A program made the translations under genes and the position numbers. The notes beneath the pieces are model-generated. The model ran no database searches. It saw only the letters and a list, made by a program, of their open reading frames with translations, and had not been told where the DNA came from. Positions 18,961 to 28,263 of a DNA stretch of 50,278 bases are shown here, piece after piece (the first letter of the stretch is position 1; each line of letters begins with the position of its first letter). This DNA comes from Oscillospiraceae bacterium (GTDB lineage Bacteria; Bacillota; Clostridia; Oscillospirales; Acutalibacteraceae). Location: assembly GCA_022508785.1 (NCBI GenBank), contig JAFLUN010000004.1, positions 4,034 to 54,311 on the forward strand, given 5' to 3'.

Positions 18961-19697
18961 TGTTTTATTTCCTTATAAAAATCAAGTGTGTTAAAGTTTC
19001 TTTGAAGTCTTGAAAGTATGTATCTTTCCGTAATAAAGCTAAGGTCCGCGAGGGCTTCGTCCGTCATTGAAAAATTATAAATTTTCTCAAAATCGGAAAA
19101 AGCAATGTGCCTCATAGCCCTGATAAGCCCTATTTCAAGGGGCAATAAAACATTTGCGGATACGCAGTTTTCACAGTAAAGGAGCCCTTGTTCCACATCA
19201 AAATACATTGTATTCGTTTCGTATTCACCGCATCTGTGGCAGGCTATTAAATTGGGCATATAGCCTGCAATGCACATAAGGCGAAGCTCTGTTATAGATT
19301 TTATCTGCTCGGGCGCTCTCCCGCCCTTTGCGAGAAAATGAAGGGAATTGAGCATTAAGCGCAAATATTCTTCGCTTTGCTCCCCCTCCTGAACTAAAGT
19401 CAAGCACAGCTCGGAAAAATACTGTGCGAGGGAAAGCTTTTCAATATCCGTTCCGAGCCTGAAAAAGGTTTCAATAGGCTCTGCCTCATCAATAACATAA
19501 GCGTCGCCCGACTGATGCATTGAAATTTTGGAATAACAGAACATAGCAGTTGCGTTGTTCTTCTTGTTTTTAAAGTTCTTAGCCCCGTGAACAAACGCGC
19601 GGACAAGCCCCATATGTTTAGTTAAAACATAAACCAGCTTGTCTTTTTCACGAATATTCTGTTCTTTGAGGATCAATCCCTCTGTATTCGTCCTCAT
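18957..19697 (-). CDS. recO: DNA repair protein RecO
   Basis: TEGLILKEQNIREKDKLVYVLTKHMGLVRAFVHGAK, zinc-type CHRCGEYE...CENC. Confidence 0.94.
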   Translation of the reverse strand: MRTNTEGLILKEQNIREKDKLVYVLTKHMGLVRAFVHGAKNFKNKKNNATAMFCYSKISMHQSGDAYVIDEAEPIETFFRLGTDIEKLSLAQYFSELCLTLVQEGEQSEEYLRLMLNSLHFLAKGGRAPEQIKSITELRLMCIAGYMPNLIACHRCGEYETNTMYFDVEQGLLYCENCVSANVLLPLEIGLIRAMRHIAFSDFEKIYNFSMTDEALADLSFITERYILSRLQRNFNTLDFYKEIKQ

Positions 19698-19812
19698 CCT
19701 TTATATCCCCAAAATTACTTTTTGTTTTATTCTGAAGCGATTTGCGGTAAACAAGGTAATCCTCAACCTTGCCCGTCTCGGCAAATTTGCTCCAAATTGC
19801 CATATTGTCCAT
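19648..19812 (-). CDS. YqzL-like small protein (54 aa) between era and recO
   Basis: Reverse-strand reading gives MDNMAIWSKFAETGKVEDYLVYRKSLQNKTKSNFGDIKDEDEYRGIDPQRTEYS*; same position as yqzL in B. subtilis. Below the ORF-track length cutoff; overlaps the recO 5' end by 50 bp. Confidence 0.6.
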   Translation of the reverse strand: MDNMAIWSKFAETGKVEDYLVYRKSLQNKTKSNFGDIKDEDEYRGIDPQRTEYS

Positions 19813-19872
19813 ATAAATCACCCGAAATTATTTTTAACAGACGGGCAAAAAATATATATGGAAAAATCTACA

Positions 19873-20766
19873 TCAGTCCAGACCGAAATTGTGAATTAAA
19901 CCCTCGCGGTTGCGCCAGCCCTCTTTGACCTTTACCCAGCATTTAAGGTTAATTTTGCAGTCGAAAAATCTTTCCATATCCTGGCGTGCATAGGTTGAAA
20001 TCTTTTTAAGCATTGCGCCGTTTTTACCTATAATTATGCCCTTATGGCTTTCTCTTTCGCAGTAAATCAGCGCCTCAATATCCATAATCCCGTTATCACG
20101 CTCGTGCATTTTTTCAATGCTCACGGCTGTTCCGTGGGGGATTTCCTTATCGAGAAGCCTTAACATTTTTTCACGGATTATCTCCCCTGCCAAAACCCTT
20201 TCGGGCTGGTCTGTAAGAGTGTCATCAGGGAAGAAATGCTCGGATTCAAACGAAAGTGCCTTGAGCTCGTCCAGCAAAATATTAAGACCGTTTCCGTCCT
20301 GAGCCGAAACGGGAACAACAGCTTTAAAGTCATAGAGAGAACTGAGCTCAGCTATTCTGCCCATAAGCTGTTCTTTATCACGGACAGTATCAATTTTATT
20401 TATGGCAAGAACGGCAGGGTGATTGCCCTTCTTCATTTTTTCTATAAGCGCTAACTCCGCCTCGGTAAGCCTTCCGTCAGGCTCAACAACCAAAAGGCAG
20501 GCGTCAACGCCGTCAAGACTGTCGCTGACTGCCTTTACCATTTTTTCACCCAGCTTTGTCCTCGGTTTATGGTAACCCGGGGTATCTGTAAACACAAGCT
20601 GAATATTGTCGTCCGTTGTGAGCACGCCCATTATTCTTGTCCGCGTTGTCTGCGGTTTTGAGGACACTATTGCAATTTTCTGCCCTAAAAGGCGGTTAAG
20701 TATTGAAGATTTACCGACATTTGCCTTACCGATAATTGCTATAAATGCAGTTTTTGATGTGTTCAT
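19873..20766 (-). CDS. era: GTPase Era
   Basis: IIGKANVGKSSILNRLLGQKIAIVSSKPQTTR, DTPGYHKP, NKID, KH domain. Confidence 0.97.
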   Translation of the reverse strand: MNTSKTAFIAIIGKANVGKSSILNRLLGQKIAIVSSKPQTTRTRIMGVLTTDDNIQLVFTDTPGYHKPRTKLGEKMVKAVSDSLDGVDACLLVVEPDGRLTEAELALIEKMKKGNHPAVLAINKIDTVRDKEQLMGRIAELSSLYDFKAVVPVSAQDGNGLNILLDELKALSFESEHFFPDDTLTDQPERVLAGEIIREKMLRLLDKEIPHGTAVSIEKMHERDNGIMDIEALIYCERESHKGIIIGKNGAMLKKISTYARQDMERFFDCKINLKCWVKVKEGWRNREGLIHNFGLD

Positions 20767-21245
20767 TTTTTCTCCTTTTTTCCGAAGCCGAAAAGAATGA
20801 AAAGTACCGCCGCAGCCAAGGAAAGTACAAATAAAATCAAAGCAAAAATATGAGTTGCAAAGTAATTATATAAAAGTTTAAAGGCCGTGGGCTGATACAT
20901 TATTGCTATTCCGCAGGCAACTGCCGCAATTGCAAAAGCCAAAACCGCTCCTGCCGCCGTGTCCTTTGCTATTTTTCCGAGTTTTGTATGCGTTTCCCCG
21001 TGCAAATCGACTGCCGCTTCTATGGCGGTATTTATCAGCTCGCTGCCGATTACAAGACCGTTTGCAATGAAAATTATCGCAAACTGAGTTCTCGATATTT
21101 CAAAAAAATCAAATGCTAAAAGGAAGAAATACATATATGCCATGCAAATGAAATGCACTCGCATATTGCACTCGGTTTTAAGGGCCGTAAATATGCCCTC
21201 AAAGGCATAGCCGAAACCTCTTATAAGCTTTTTCAGTTCCCGCAT
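20763..21245 (-). CDS. dgkA: Diacylglycerol/undecaprenol kinase family protein
   Basis: MRELKKLIRGFGYAFEGIFTALKTECNMRVH, GSELINTAIEAAVDL. Confidence 0.9.
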   Translation of the reverse strand: MRELKKLIRGFGYAFEGIFTALKTECNMRVHFICMAYMYFFLLAFDFFEISRTQFAIIFIANGLVIGSELINTAIEAAVDLHGETHTKLGKIAKDTAAGAVLAFAIAAVACGIAIMYQPTAFKLLYNYFATHIFALILFVLSLAAAVLFILFGFGKKEKK

Positions 21246-21259
21246 AATCTACTCCAGCT

Positions 21260-21539
21260 TAGGGTTGAGAGAGTTGAACCCGAGTCGGTTTTTGCAGGAA
21301 TATTTCCGCCGATACTGCGTTAAATGCCTCGACAATACGTCAGTATTACCTTCGGCATTTGCCTTGCCTCGGCAAAAATCTTCTCCTCAAAAACTGCAAA
21401 GCACCTCTCAACGAGAAATTTTTAGATGATTTTTGTTTTTTATGATGCAGATGGGCTGACGCCCATCAAAGAAATAAAGGGCAAAAAGCGCTAAAAAGGG
21501 CCGTTGAGAGGCGGCTCGTGTTCAGCTCTCTCAACCCTA
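21260..21539. mobile_element. MITE-like non-coding element with TIRs flanked by TA, between dgkA and ybeY
   Basis: Left TA(GGGTTGAGAGAGTTGAACCCGAG), right (CTCGTGTTCAGCTCTCTCAACCC)TA: 23-bp imperfect terminal inverted repeats with 2 mismatches, TA on each side, internal palindromes, no ORF. Confidence 0.8.
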
Positions 21540-22040
21540 CTCGTCAATATAATAACTGCCGTTGCGCTTAAGGCCCATTTGAGTTAAAGACTCTTCTTCC
21601 TTTTCACGCATACGAACGGCCTCAAGTCCGCCGTTTTCATGGTCATAGCCTAACAAATGAAGAAGTGAATGTACCGTTAAATACCCGATTTCACGCTGAA
21701 GCGAATGACCGTATTTTTCAGCCTGCATATACGCGTGTTCTATGGAAATTACAATATCCCCCAGCATTTTGGCGCCCGTATCGTAATTTATGTCGTAAAC
21801 TCCGTTTTCGCCCAAAGGAAATGAGAGCACGTCCGTGCTTCTGTCAACGTTTCTGTACTGCTTATTTAACCCGTGGATTTTCTCATCGTCAACAATAGTC
21901 ACGCTGATTTCGGCATCCCCCGAAAAATTCTCGTTAGTAAGTACCGCATTGCAGGAGCGGCGAATAAGCATTCTCACCCCCGTGGGAACTTTCATAACGT
22001 TTTGGTCGTTTGTAATTATAACTTTAATTTTTCCGTTCAT
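21537..22040 (-). CDS. ybeY: Endoribonuclease YbeY
   Basis: STDVLSFPLGE..., HSLLHLLGYDHENGG. Confidence 0.95.
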   Translation of the reverse strand: MNGKIKVIITNDQNVMKVPTGVRMLIRRSCNAVLTNENFSGDAEISVTIVDDEKIHGLNKQYRNVDRSTDVLSFPLGENGVYDINYDTGAKMLGDIVISIEHAYMQAEKYGHSLQREIGYLTVHSLLHLLGYDHENGGLEAVRMREKEEESLTQMGLKRNGSYYIDE

Positions 22041-22999
22041 TTCTTCTTTCTCTCTTCCTGTTTTTCGTAGGCTTTAATAATATCCTGAACCAATTTATGA
22101 CGGACAACGTCTTTTTCCGTAAAAATATTTATTGCAATATCGTCAACATTTTTAAGAATTTTCATTGCATCCACAAGCCCTGACTTTTTGCCGTCGGGAA
22201 GGTCAATTTGAGTAACGTCACCCGTTACGACGATTTTTGAGCCGAAGCCAAGACGGGTTAAGAACATTTTCATCTGCTCTCTTGTGGTATTCTGAGCCTC
22301 GTCAAGAATAATAAAAGAATCGTCCAGGGTTCTTCCTCGCATATAAGCCAGGGGTGCTACCTCAATACTGCCGCGCTCCTGATATTTTTGAAAGCTTTCA
22401 GCGCCGAGCATATCAAAAAGTGCATCGTAAAGGGGGCGAAGATACGGGTCAACCTTCTGCTGAAGGTCACCGGGCAAAAAGCCTAATTTTTCGCCTGCTT
22501 CAACTGCAGGGCGGGTAAGGATTATTCTGTTAACCTCTTTAGCTCGAAATGCCTTTACCGCCATTGCAACTGCAAGGTAAGTTTTACCCGTGCCGGCAGG
22601 GCCTGCGCCGAGAGTTATTGTATTATTGCGGATAGAATCAACGTATTTCTTTTGACCGAGTGTTTTGGGCTTTACTGGTTTGCCCTTGCTTGTAATGCAA
22701 ATGCAGTCCCCCGAAAGTGTTGTAAGCTTGTCCTCGTCACCGTCGTCCGCAAGGCTTATGACATAACGCACATTTTGCTCAGACAAAGCTTCGCCCTTGT
22801 TAATAAGAAGCAAAAGACCGTTAATAGCCCTTACGGCTTTTGAAACGGGCTCAGCCTCACCCGTAATTTTAATTTCAGAGCCTCGGCTTACGACTTTAAC
22901 TCCGTAATGGGATTCAATAAGTTTAATATTTTCATCAAAATTCCCAAAAAGGCTTACTGCCTGCTCCATTCTGTCAACGCTGATTATTTGCTCGTGCAT
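22037..22999 (-). CDS. PhoH family protein
   Basis: ITLGAGPAGTGKTYLAVAMAVKAF, LTRPAVEAGEKLGFLPGDLQQKVDPYLRPLYDAL, ILDEAQNTTREQMKMFLTRLGF. Start placed at MHEQII after GGTGGG. Confidence 0.95.
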   Translation of the reverse strand: MHEQIISVDRMEQAVSLFGNFDENIKLIESHYGVKVVSRGSEIKITGEAEPVSKAVRAINGLLLLINKGEALSEQNVRYVISLADDGDEDKLTTLSGDCICITSKGKPVKPKTLGQKKYVDSIRNNTITLGAGPAGTGKTYLAVAMAVKAFRAKEVNRIILTRPAVEAGEKLGFLPGDLQQKVDPYLRPLYDALFDMLGAESFQKYQERGSIEVAPLAYMRGRTLDDSFIILDEAQNTTREQMKMFLTRLGFGSKIVVTGDVTQIDLPDGKKSGLVDAMKILKNVDDIAINIFTEKDVVRHKLVQDIIKAYEKQEERKKK

Positions 23000-23102
23000 T
23001 TGTCCCACCTGTCTTTTCATTTCATTGATTTTAATAGATTTTGCAAAATTTCGAAGAATAAAACACAATCAATATATACTTGTATCTATTCTATCATATT
23101 TT

Positions 23103-24278
23103 TTACTCTTTGTCTTTAGTTTTTTCAGTATAAATTTCTTTTAATTCTGCTATATTTTTCTCGCAAGTTGAATAAACTGTGCAGGAATAATCGGTTTCGT
23201 TCTCGGTTACCGTGATTTTACTCTCCTTTACCTCGGCATTATCTGTCAATTTGTATATATGCTCAGCGCATTTAAAAAGGCAAATCAATTTCTGCATATC
23301 GCTCGGCGCATCAGTTTCATCAGAGAACGTATATCCCGTCGTTTTTATAAGACCTACGGGCAAAACCGCATCTCCGCTTTGAAGGTATGACACACTGCTG
23401 TTCACAATATCGCCGTCGAAGCTTAGCCCTAACGGAACACGCACTCCGAAAAAGAAAATTTCAGAACGCTTTTTCTGCGAATTTTCAGAATAAACAGTAA
23501 GATTTTGCGTTGAAATATTAAAATTATCCTGAGTTTTGGCGCGGACATAACCGTCAGCGTGCAAAAGCTCCTCGGTTCCGTCGCGGTGAACCACTATTCC
23601 GCTGATAAGCAAATCCCCTTTTCTTACGGCAGAACCGACCTTTACCTCTTCGGTTCCGCGCAAAACATCAGATGATAAGATTAACCCGTCCTCGCTTGCG
23701 ATAACGTTTGTCGGAACGGAAGCGTCATAAAGCTCGGGAATTTTTCTTTTTTCTCTGACCTCAATGCACAGTACACTGCCTTTTTTGTTGACGGTTGCCC
23801 AAGAAATATCGGGAACTTTTTCAAGAACGCTTTCCGTAATTTCACTAAGGTCAAGGTCGGATATTTTCGCACCCGTTTTAACGCCGTATTCCTCAAACAC
23901 GGAAAGAATTGTTTCGTCTTCAATTTCGGTATTTCCTACTATTTCAATTCGCCACGCAAACTGTGAAAGCGTTATTAAAATCAGCAGAAACGCTATAGCG
24001 CCAAAGCTAAGTCCCGAACGCATTTTATTTTGAGTGATTATAAAACGAACACCCGTCTTTTTTAAAATTCTCGTTTTCATTCCCGAATTTTTTGAGGCTT
24101 TTCTTATCCTTTTATATCCGCTCACGGTAGTGCTTGCCGTTATTTCGCCGTTTTTATTTTCAATATTCCACAACTGTATATTCTCATTTTCGCAAAGATT
24201 TATAAAACGCTCGCAAAATCCGCCGCTGGCTTTAAAGGTTACAAAGCCTATTATGTATCTTAAAATTTTAATTATCAT
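23103..24278 (-). CDS. yqfD: Sporulation protein YqfD
   Basis: YqfD/SpoIV stage IV homology by size, position (yqfC-yqfD-phoH-ybeY) and FVTFKASGGFCERFINLCENENIQLWNI. Confidence 0.88.
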   Translation of the reverse strand: MIIKILRYIIGFVTFKASGGFCERFINLCENENIQLWNIENKNGEITASTTVSGYKRIRKASKNSGMKTRILKKTGVRFIITQNKMRSGLSFGAIAFLLILITLSQFAWRIEIVGNTEIEDETILSVFEEYGVKTGAKISDLDLSEITESVLEKVPDISWATVNKKGSVLCIEVREKRKIPELYDASVPTNVIASEDGLILSSDVLRGTEEVKVGSAVRKGDLLISGIVVHRDGTEELLHADGYVRAKTQDNFNISTQNLTVYSENSQKKRSEIFFFGVRVPLGLSFDGDIVNSSVSYLQSGDAVLPVGLIKTTGYTFSDETDAPSDMQKLICLFKCAEHIYKLTDNAEVKESKITVTENETDYSCTVYSTCEKNIAELKEIYTEKTKDKE

Positions 24279-24289
24279 ATTTTCACCTA

Positions 24290-24550
24290 TTATCCAAAAG
24301 AAATATCCGAAAACTCACCGCAAATAACGGCAAAATCTTCGCCGTAATTTTTGATAATAAGATTATTTCCGCAAAAGCATACATTTAAGTTGCCCATACT
24401 AAAGGTTAGCTTGCCGTCATCGTATTCTTTTATTTTACGGCACCCTTCCAAAATCGCCTCACGGTTGCCCGTTACCGTGAGCTGCGGGGAGAATCCCAAA
24501 TTATCCGTCGGCGTGATTTTTTTCTTACTGTGTTTACTTTTATTTCTCAA
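24290..24550 (-). CDS. yqfC: YqfC family sporulation protein
   Basis: Small protein with LTVTGNREAILEGCRKIKEYDDGKLTFSMGNLNVCFCGNNLIIKNYGED; TTG start with GAGGTGA SD; upstream of yqfD. Confidence 0.85.
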   Translation of the reverse strand: MRNKSKHSKKKITPTDNLGFSPQLTVTGNREAILEGCRKIKEYDDGKLTFSMGNLNVCFCGNNLIIKNYGEDFAVICGEFSDISFG

Positions 24551-24622
24551 AAAATCACCTCATTTTTTTAGAATCATTCATCACTCCACCTACTTTTAAA
24601 TATATTATATCGGGTGTGAATT

Positions 24623-25672
24623 ATGATAATTATAAAACCGAAACTTAACATTATTTTATTTACAACGGTGATTTTTTTAGGAGTTGCTTTTTTCGCTTTT
24701 CCCGAAACCACATTGGACGGCGCAAAAAATGGCGTTAATATTTGCTTAAACTCTCTTATTCCCTCTCTTTTTCCCTTTATGGCGCTTTCAACCTTCATTA
24801 TGCGGACTGATGCGTTTTATCTACCCTGCAAGGTATTTGGAAAAGCCACCAAATTTCTGTTTCTTTTGCCTGAAAGTGCAGGTTCGATTATTTTTATGTC
24901 CCTTATCGGCGGATACCCCGTAGGTGCAAAGCTGACTGCCGACGCATTACAGCGTGGGGATATAACCGAAAACGAAGCAAAAAGGCTTTGCATTTTTTGT
25001 ATGAATGCAGGCCCTGCATTTACTCTTTCTGTGCTGGGCGTTAATATTTACGGCAGCGCTGAAATAGGACTTGTAATTTTCATTTCCCTGTGCATATCGT
25101 CTGTGATTATCGGCGTGCTCACAAGATTTTTATCTAACGGCGAAACAAGGGCGCCGATTTGTAAAAGCAAAAAAGTCTTTTCCACAGACGATATTACTTT
25201 TTCGGTTTGGGATGCTTTTGAAGCCACAATGAGAATTTGCGCTTGGGTAATACTTTTTTCCGCTTATACCGCCTGTATTGTAATAAAGGCAGGCAGAGCA
25301 GGCGAATTTATAAGCTCAATTGCAGAGGTCACATCAGGAGCGGTAACCGTTGCGCAGAATTACCCTATCCCCGTGGTTACGGCGCTTTGCGGCTTCGGCG
25401 GAATTTGCGTTCACTGTCAAGTATTGAAATATTTAAAAACCTGCACTTTGCAATATAAACTGTTTTTTGTAGGCAGAATACTGAATGCCGCTCTTTCTGC
25501 CTCAATATGCCACTTAATTTTATATTATTTTCCCATTGAGCAAAACGTGTCATACACGTTTTCAACTGCCAGAGTTTCCGTAACGTCAGTATCCGTTCCG
25601 ACGGTTATAACCTTTATTTTTATGTGCATTTCCATGATTTTAAATGTTGAAAGAAAGAGAAAGATATGTTAA
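24623..25672 (+). CDS. ylbJ: Sporulation integral membrane protein YlbJ-like
   Basis: NICLNSLIPSLFPFMALSTFIMRT, SLIGGYPVGAKLTADALQRGDITENEAKRLCIFCMNAGPAF. Confidence 0.88.
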   Translation: MIIIKPKLNIILFTTVIFLGVAFFAFPETTLDGAKNGVNICLNSLIPSLFPFMALSTFIMRTDAFYLPCKVFGKATKFLFLLPESAGSIIFMSLIGGYPVGAKLTADALQRGDITENEAKRLCIFCMNAGPAFTLSVLGVNIYGSAEIGLVIFISLCISSVIIGVLTRFLSNGETRAPICKSKKVFSTDDITFSVWDAFEATMRICAWVILFSAYTACIVIKAGRAGEFISSIAEVTSGAVTVAQNYPIPVVTALCGFGGICVHCQVLKYLKTCTLQYKLFFVGRILNAALSASICHLILYYFPIEQNVSYTFSTARVSVTSVSVPTVITFIFMCISMILNVERKRKIC

Positions 25673-25742
25673 AATTATAATGATACGGAAACGCATTGAA
25701 AGGAACAGTACTTTGATAATCAAGTATTGAACAGCGAATAAA

Positions 25743-25961
25743 ATGAGAAGTAAAATTTTAAATGAAAAAAAAATATCCCCCTCCTGCTCTTATTGCGCTC
25801 ACGGCAAGCTATCTCCTGACGGTGAAAATGTGCTCTGCATTAAAAAAGGAGTTATGGAAAAGGACGATTACTGTAAAAAATTCAGCTACGATATATTAAA
25901 ACGCCAGCCGAAGCGCCCAAGGTCTTTGGGCAATTTCAGCGAAGACGATTTCAGTCTTTAA
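25743..25961 (+). CDS. Small conserved Cys-rich protein, function unknown
   Basis: 72 aa, C-x2-C ... C ... C pattern: CSYCAHGKLSPDGENVLCIKKGVMEKDDYCKKFSYDILKRQPKRP. Confidence 0.7.
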   Translation: MRSKILNEKKISPSCSYCAHGKLSPDGENVLCIKKGVMEKDDYCKKFSYDILKRQPKRPRSLGNFSEDDFSL

Positions 25962-25993
25962 AGTTCAAAGTTAATACAGTAAATAACAAAAAC

Positions 25994-26019
25994 ACCCCTT
26001 GACAAAATTGTCAAGGGGT
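25994..26019. terminator. Bidirectional terminator between the plus-strand small ORF and ftsZ
   Basis: ACCCCTTGACAA-AA-TTGTCAAGGGGT with U tract on the minus side (GTTTTTG). Confidence 0.75.
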
Positions 26020-26038
26020 AATTCATTTACAGTCAAAA

Positions 26039-27121
26039 TTATCTCTTGCTCTTGAAAAGGTCAAGAATGTCGCCCATATCGTCGTCAGCGCCGAAGCTTG
26101 AGCCTGAATTTGAGCTGATGTCAATGCTTTCATTGTAAGACGGTCTCTTTGCCATACCGTTTGCGTCAAGACCGAAGCCTGTTGCAATAACGGTAACTAT
26201 CATTTCGTCATCAAGCTTGTCGTCAAATGCAACACCGAAGATGATGTTAGCGTCTTCGTCAGCCTGCGCACGAACGATTCCTGCCGCCGTGTCAACGTCT
26301 TCCAAAGTGATGTCGGGAGATGCCGTAATGCTGATAATTACGCCCTTAGCGCCGTTAATTGTTGTTTCAAGAAGGGGGCTTGTAATAGCCGCATTTGCAG
26401 CCTGCTCTGCCTTATCCTTACCGCTTGCTCTGCCGATACCCATATGAGCATGACCTGCGTCCTTCATAATTGAGGTTACGTCTGCAAAGTCAAGGTTAAT
26501 GAATGCAGGCATAGTAATAAGCTCTGTAACGCTGTTTACGCCCTGACGGAGAACGTCGTCGGCAATTTCAAATGCGTTTGCAAGAGTAAGCTTTTGCTCT
26601 GAAACATATTTAAGTCTTTCGTTAGGAATTACGATAAGTGAATCAACGTGCTGTGCAAGCTCTGCAATGCCTGCCTCAGCCTGCTTCATTCTGTGAGCGC
26701 CTTCAAATGCGAAGGGCTTTGTAACAATACCTACTGTAAGAATGCCCTTTTCCTTAGCAATTTCAGCGATAATGGGAGCAGCGCCCGTACCTGTTCCGCC
26801 GCCCATACCTGCTGTAACGAATACCATCTGTGTGCCGTTAAGAGCCTCAATGATAGCGTCTCTGTTCTCTTCGGCTGATTTCTGGCCGATTTCGGGTTTT
26901 GCACCTGCGCCTCTGCCTGAAGTAACCTTTTCACCGATTTGTATTTTTTCTTCTGCAATTGAACGTGCAAGAGCCTGCTTATCAGTGTTAACTGCAATAA
27001 GATGAACGCCGCTGATTCCGGCCTTGCCCATACGGTTGATTGCGTTTCCGCCGCCGCCGCCAACGCCGATGACTTTAATGTTAGTAATATCCTCGTACTG
27101 ATTATCAATTTCGAATGCCAT
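26039..27121 (-). CDS. ftsZ: Cell division protein FtsZ
   Basis: IKVIGVGGGGGNAINRM, GMGGGTGTGAAP; start at MAFEID after AGGAGG. Confidence 0.98.
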   Translation of the reverse strand: MAFEIDNQYEDITNIKVIGVGGGGGNAINRMGKAGISGVHLIAVNTDKQALARSIAEEKIQIGEKVTSGRGAGAKPEIGQKSAEENRDAIIEALNGTQMVFVTAGMGGGTGTGAAPIIAEIAKEKGILTVGIVTKPFAFEGAHRMKQAEAGIAELAQHVDSLIVIPNERLKYVSEQKLTLANAFEIADDVLRQGVNSVTELITMPAFINLDFADVTSIMKDAGHAHMGIGRASGKDKAEQAANAAITSPLLETTINGAKGVIISITASPDITLEDVDTAAGIVRAQADEDANIIFGVAFDDKLDDEMIVTVIATGFGLDANGMAKRPSYNESIDISSNSGSSFGADDDMGDILDLFKSKR

Positions 27122-27178
27122 TTTAAACATCCTCCTATGTATAGAAATTTTCACACCTATTGATTTTATTCATAGGTA

Positions 27179-27207
27179 ATTTTAACATTATTGAAAAATA
27201 TTTGCAA
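27179..27207 (-). promoter_or_regulatory. SigA-type promoter of ftsZ
   Basis: Minus strand TTGCAA-17 bp-TAAAAT, 58 bp upstream of the ftsZ start. Confidence 0.65.
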
Positions 27208-27270
27208 TATATATTGTATAGATTTTTTTAAAAAACTGTACTTTTTTACAGAAAATTAACATTTTTCTGT

Positions 27271-28263
27271 TTATGCCGCCTGTGAAGTGGTATTTTCGGG
27301 TTCGTTTTCCGTATTATTCTCCGTATTTTCCTCAGAAACTGCGGGTTCGTTTTCATCGGAAGCAGGTTCTTCAGGCTGGGATTCCGTCACCGTTTCCTCC
27401 GCCCAAAATGCCTTTCCGCTTACCGTAAGATTTATGGTTCCCCTGTAAGTGTTGTTTTCCTCATCCTGTGTTTTAATAGCCTCTTTGGCAAGGGACAGCT
27501 TATGAACCATATTATCGGAATCGGTCTCACCGAGAATTAAGGTTATTCTGCCTTGATATATAAGCCTTATATCGTAAATATTTGTAAGGTCGGCAGAGGT
27601 TATTCCAGTAATTCCCGTTTCACTGAATGCGCTTTTCAGTTTAATCAGCTTGTCAAAAATCTTTTGGTCTTCAAGCTCTACTATTGTTCCTGTTTCAGCC
27701 GATGTCACCTTACCTAAATTTGCAACTATTATATTTTCGCCTACGAAATCGAGACCTTTTTCAAGTACCTTGCCGTCACCGTCAAGGAGTGTATATTGCG
27801 TGTCAATCATAACAGCGTACTCTGCAACGGTTTTCGTAACGACTATTTCAAGCGTTGCGGGAAGATGCCTTTTTACTTTTACGGATTTTACGTAGGGAAG
27901 ATTTTCCGTTACTTTTTTATTTATTTTTTTTGCAGATACGAAAATAAGATTATCCCCTGTTTTTACATCTGACGCCTCAATAATATCCGTATCGGAATAA
28001 ACATCGTCACCCGAAACGGTAATGGTGTTTATATTAAAAAACATAATAAGCACTAAGACAGTTGCCGCTATCAGGAAAAATCCGCCGATCACTCCACGAA
28101 AAATCAGTTTTTTTCTTCTGTTTCTTCTTTTTCTGGCATTTGCACGGCTTACTATACGCTCGTCGGCAGACATCTGGTTACTGCGAACAGGCGCCGCCCC
28201 CTGCGGTGTCCTTGAAGCATTATGATAATAAGATTTCTTCGGGTTTGACCTCTTTTCGTTCAT
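27271..28263 (-). CDS. ftsQ: Cell division protein FtsQ/DivIB (POTRA domain)
   Basis: Single TM then INTITVSGDDVYSDTDIIEASDVKTGDNLIFVSAKKINKKVTENLPYVKSVKVKRHLPATLEIVV. Confidence 0.9.
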   Translation of the reverse strand: MNEKRSNPKKSYYHNASRTPQGAAPVRSNQMSADERIVSRANARKRRNRRKKLIFRGVIGGFFLIAATVLVLIMFFNINTITVSGDDVYSDTDIIEASDVKTGDNLIFVSAKKINKKVTENLPYVKSVKVKRHLPATLEIVVTKTVAEYAVMIDTQYTLLDGDGKVLEKGLDFVGENIIVANLGKVTSAETGTIVELEDQKIFDKLIKLKSAFSETGITGITSADLTNIYDIRLIYQGRITLILGETDSDNMVHKLSLAKEAIKTQDEENNTYRGTINLTVSGKAFWAEETVTESQPEEPASDENEPAVSEENTENNTENEPENTTSQAA

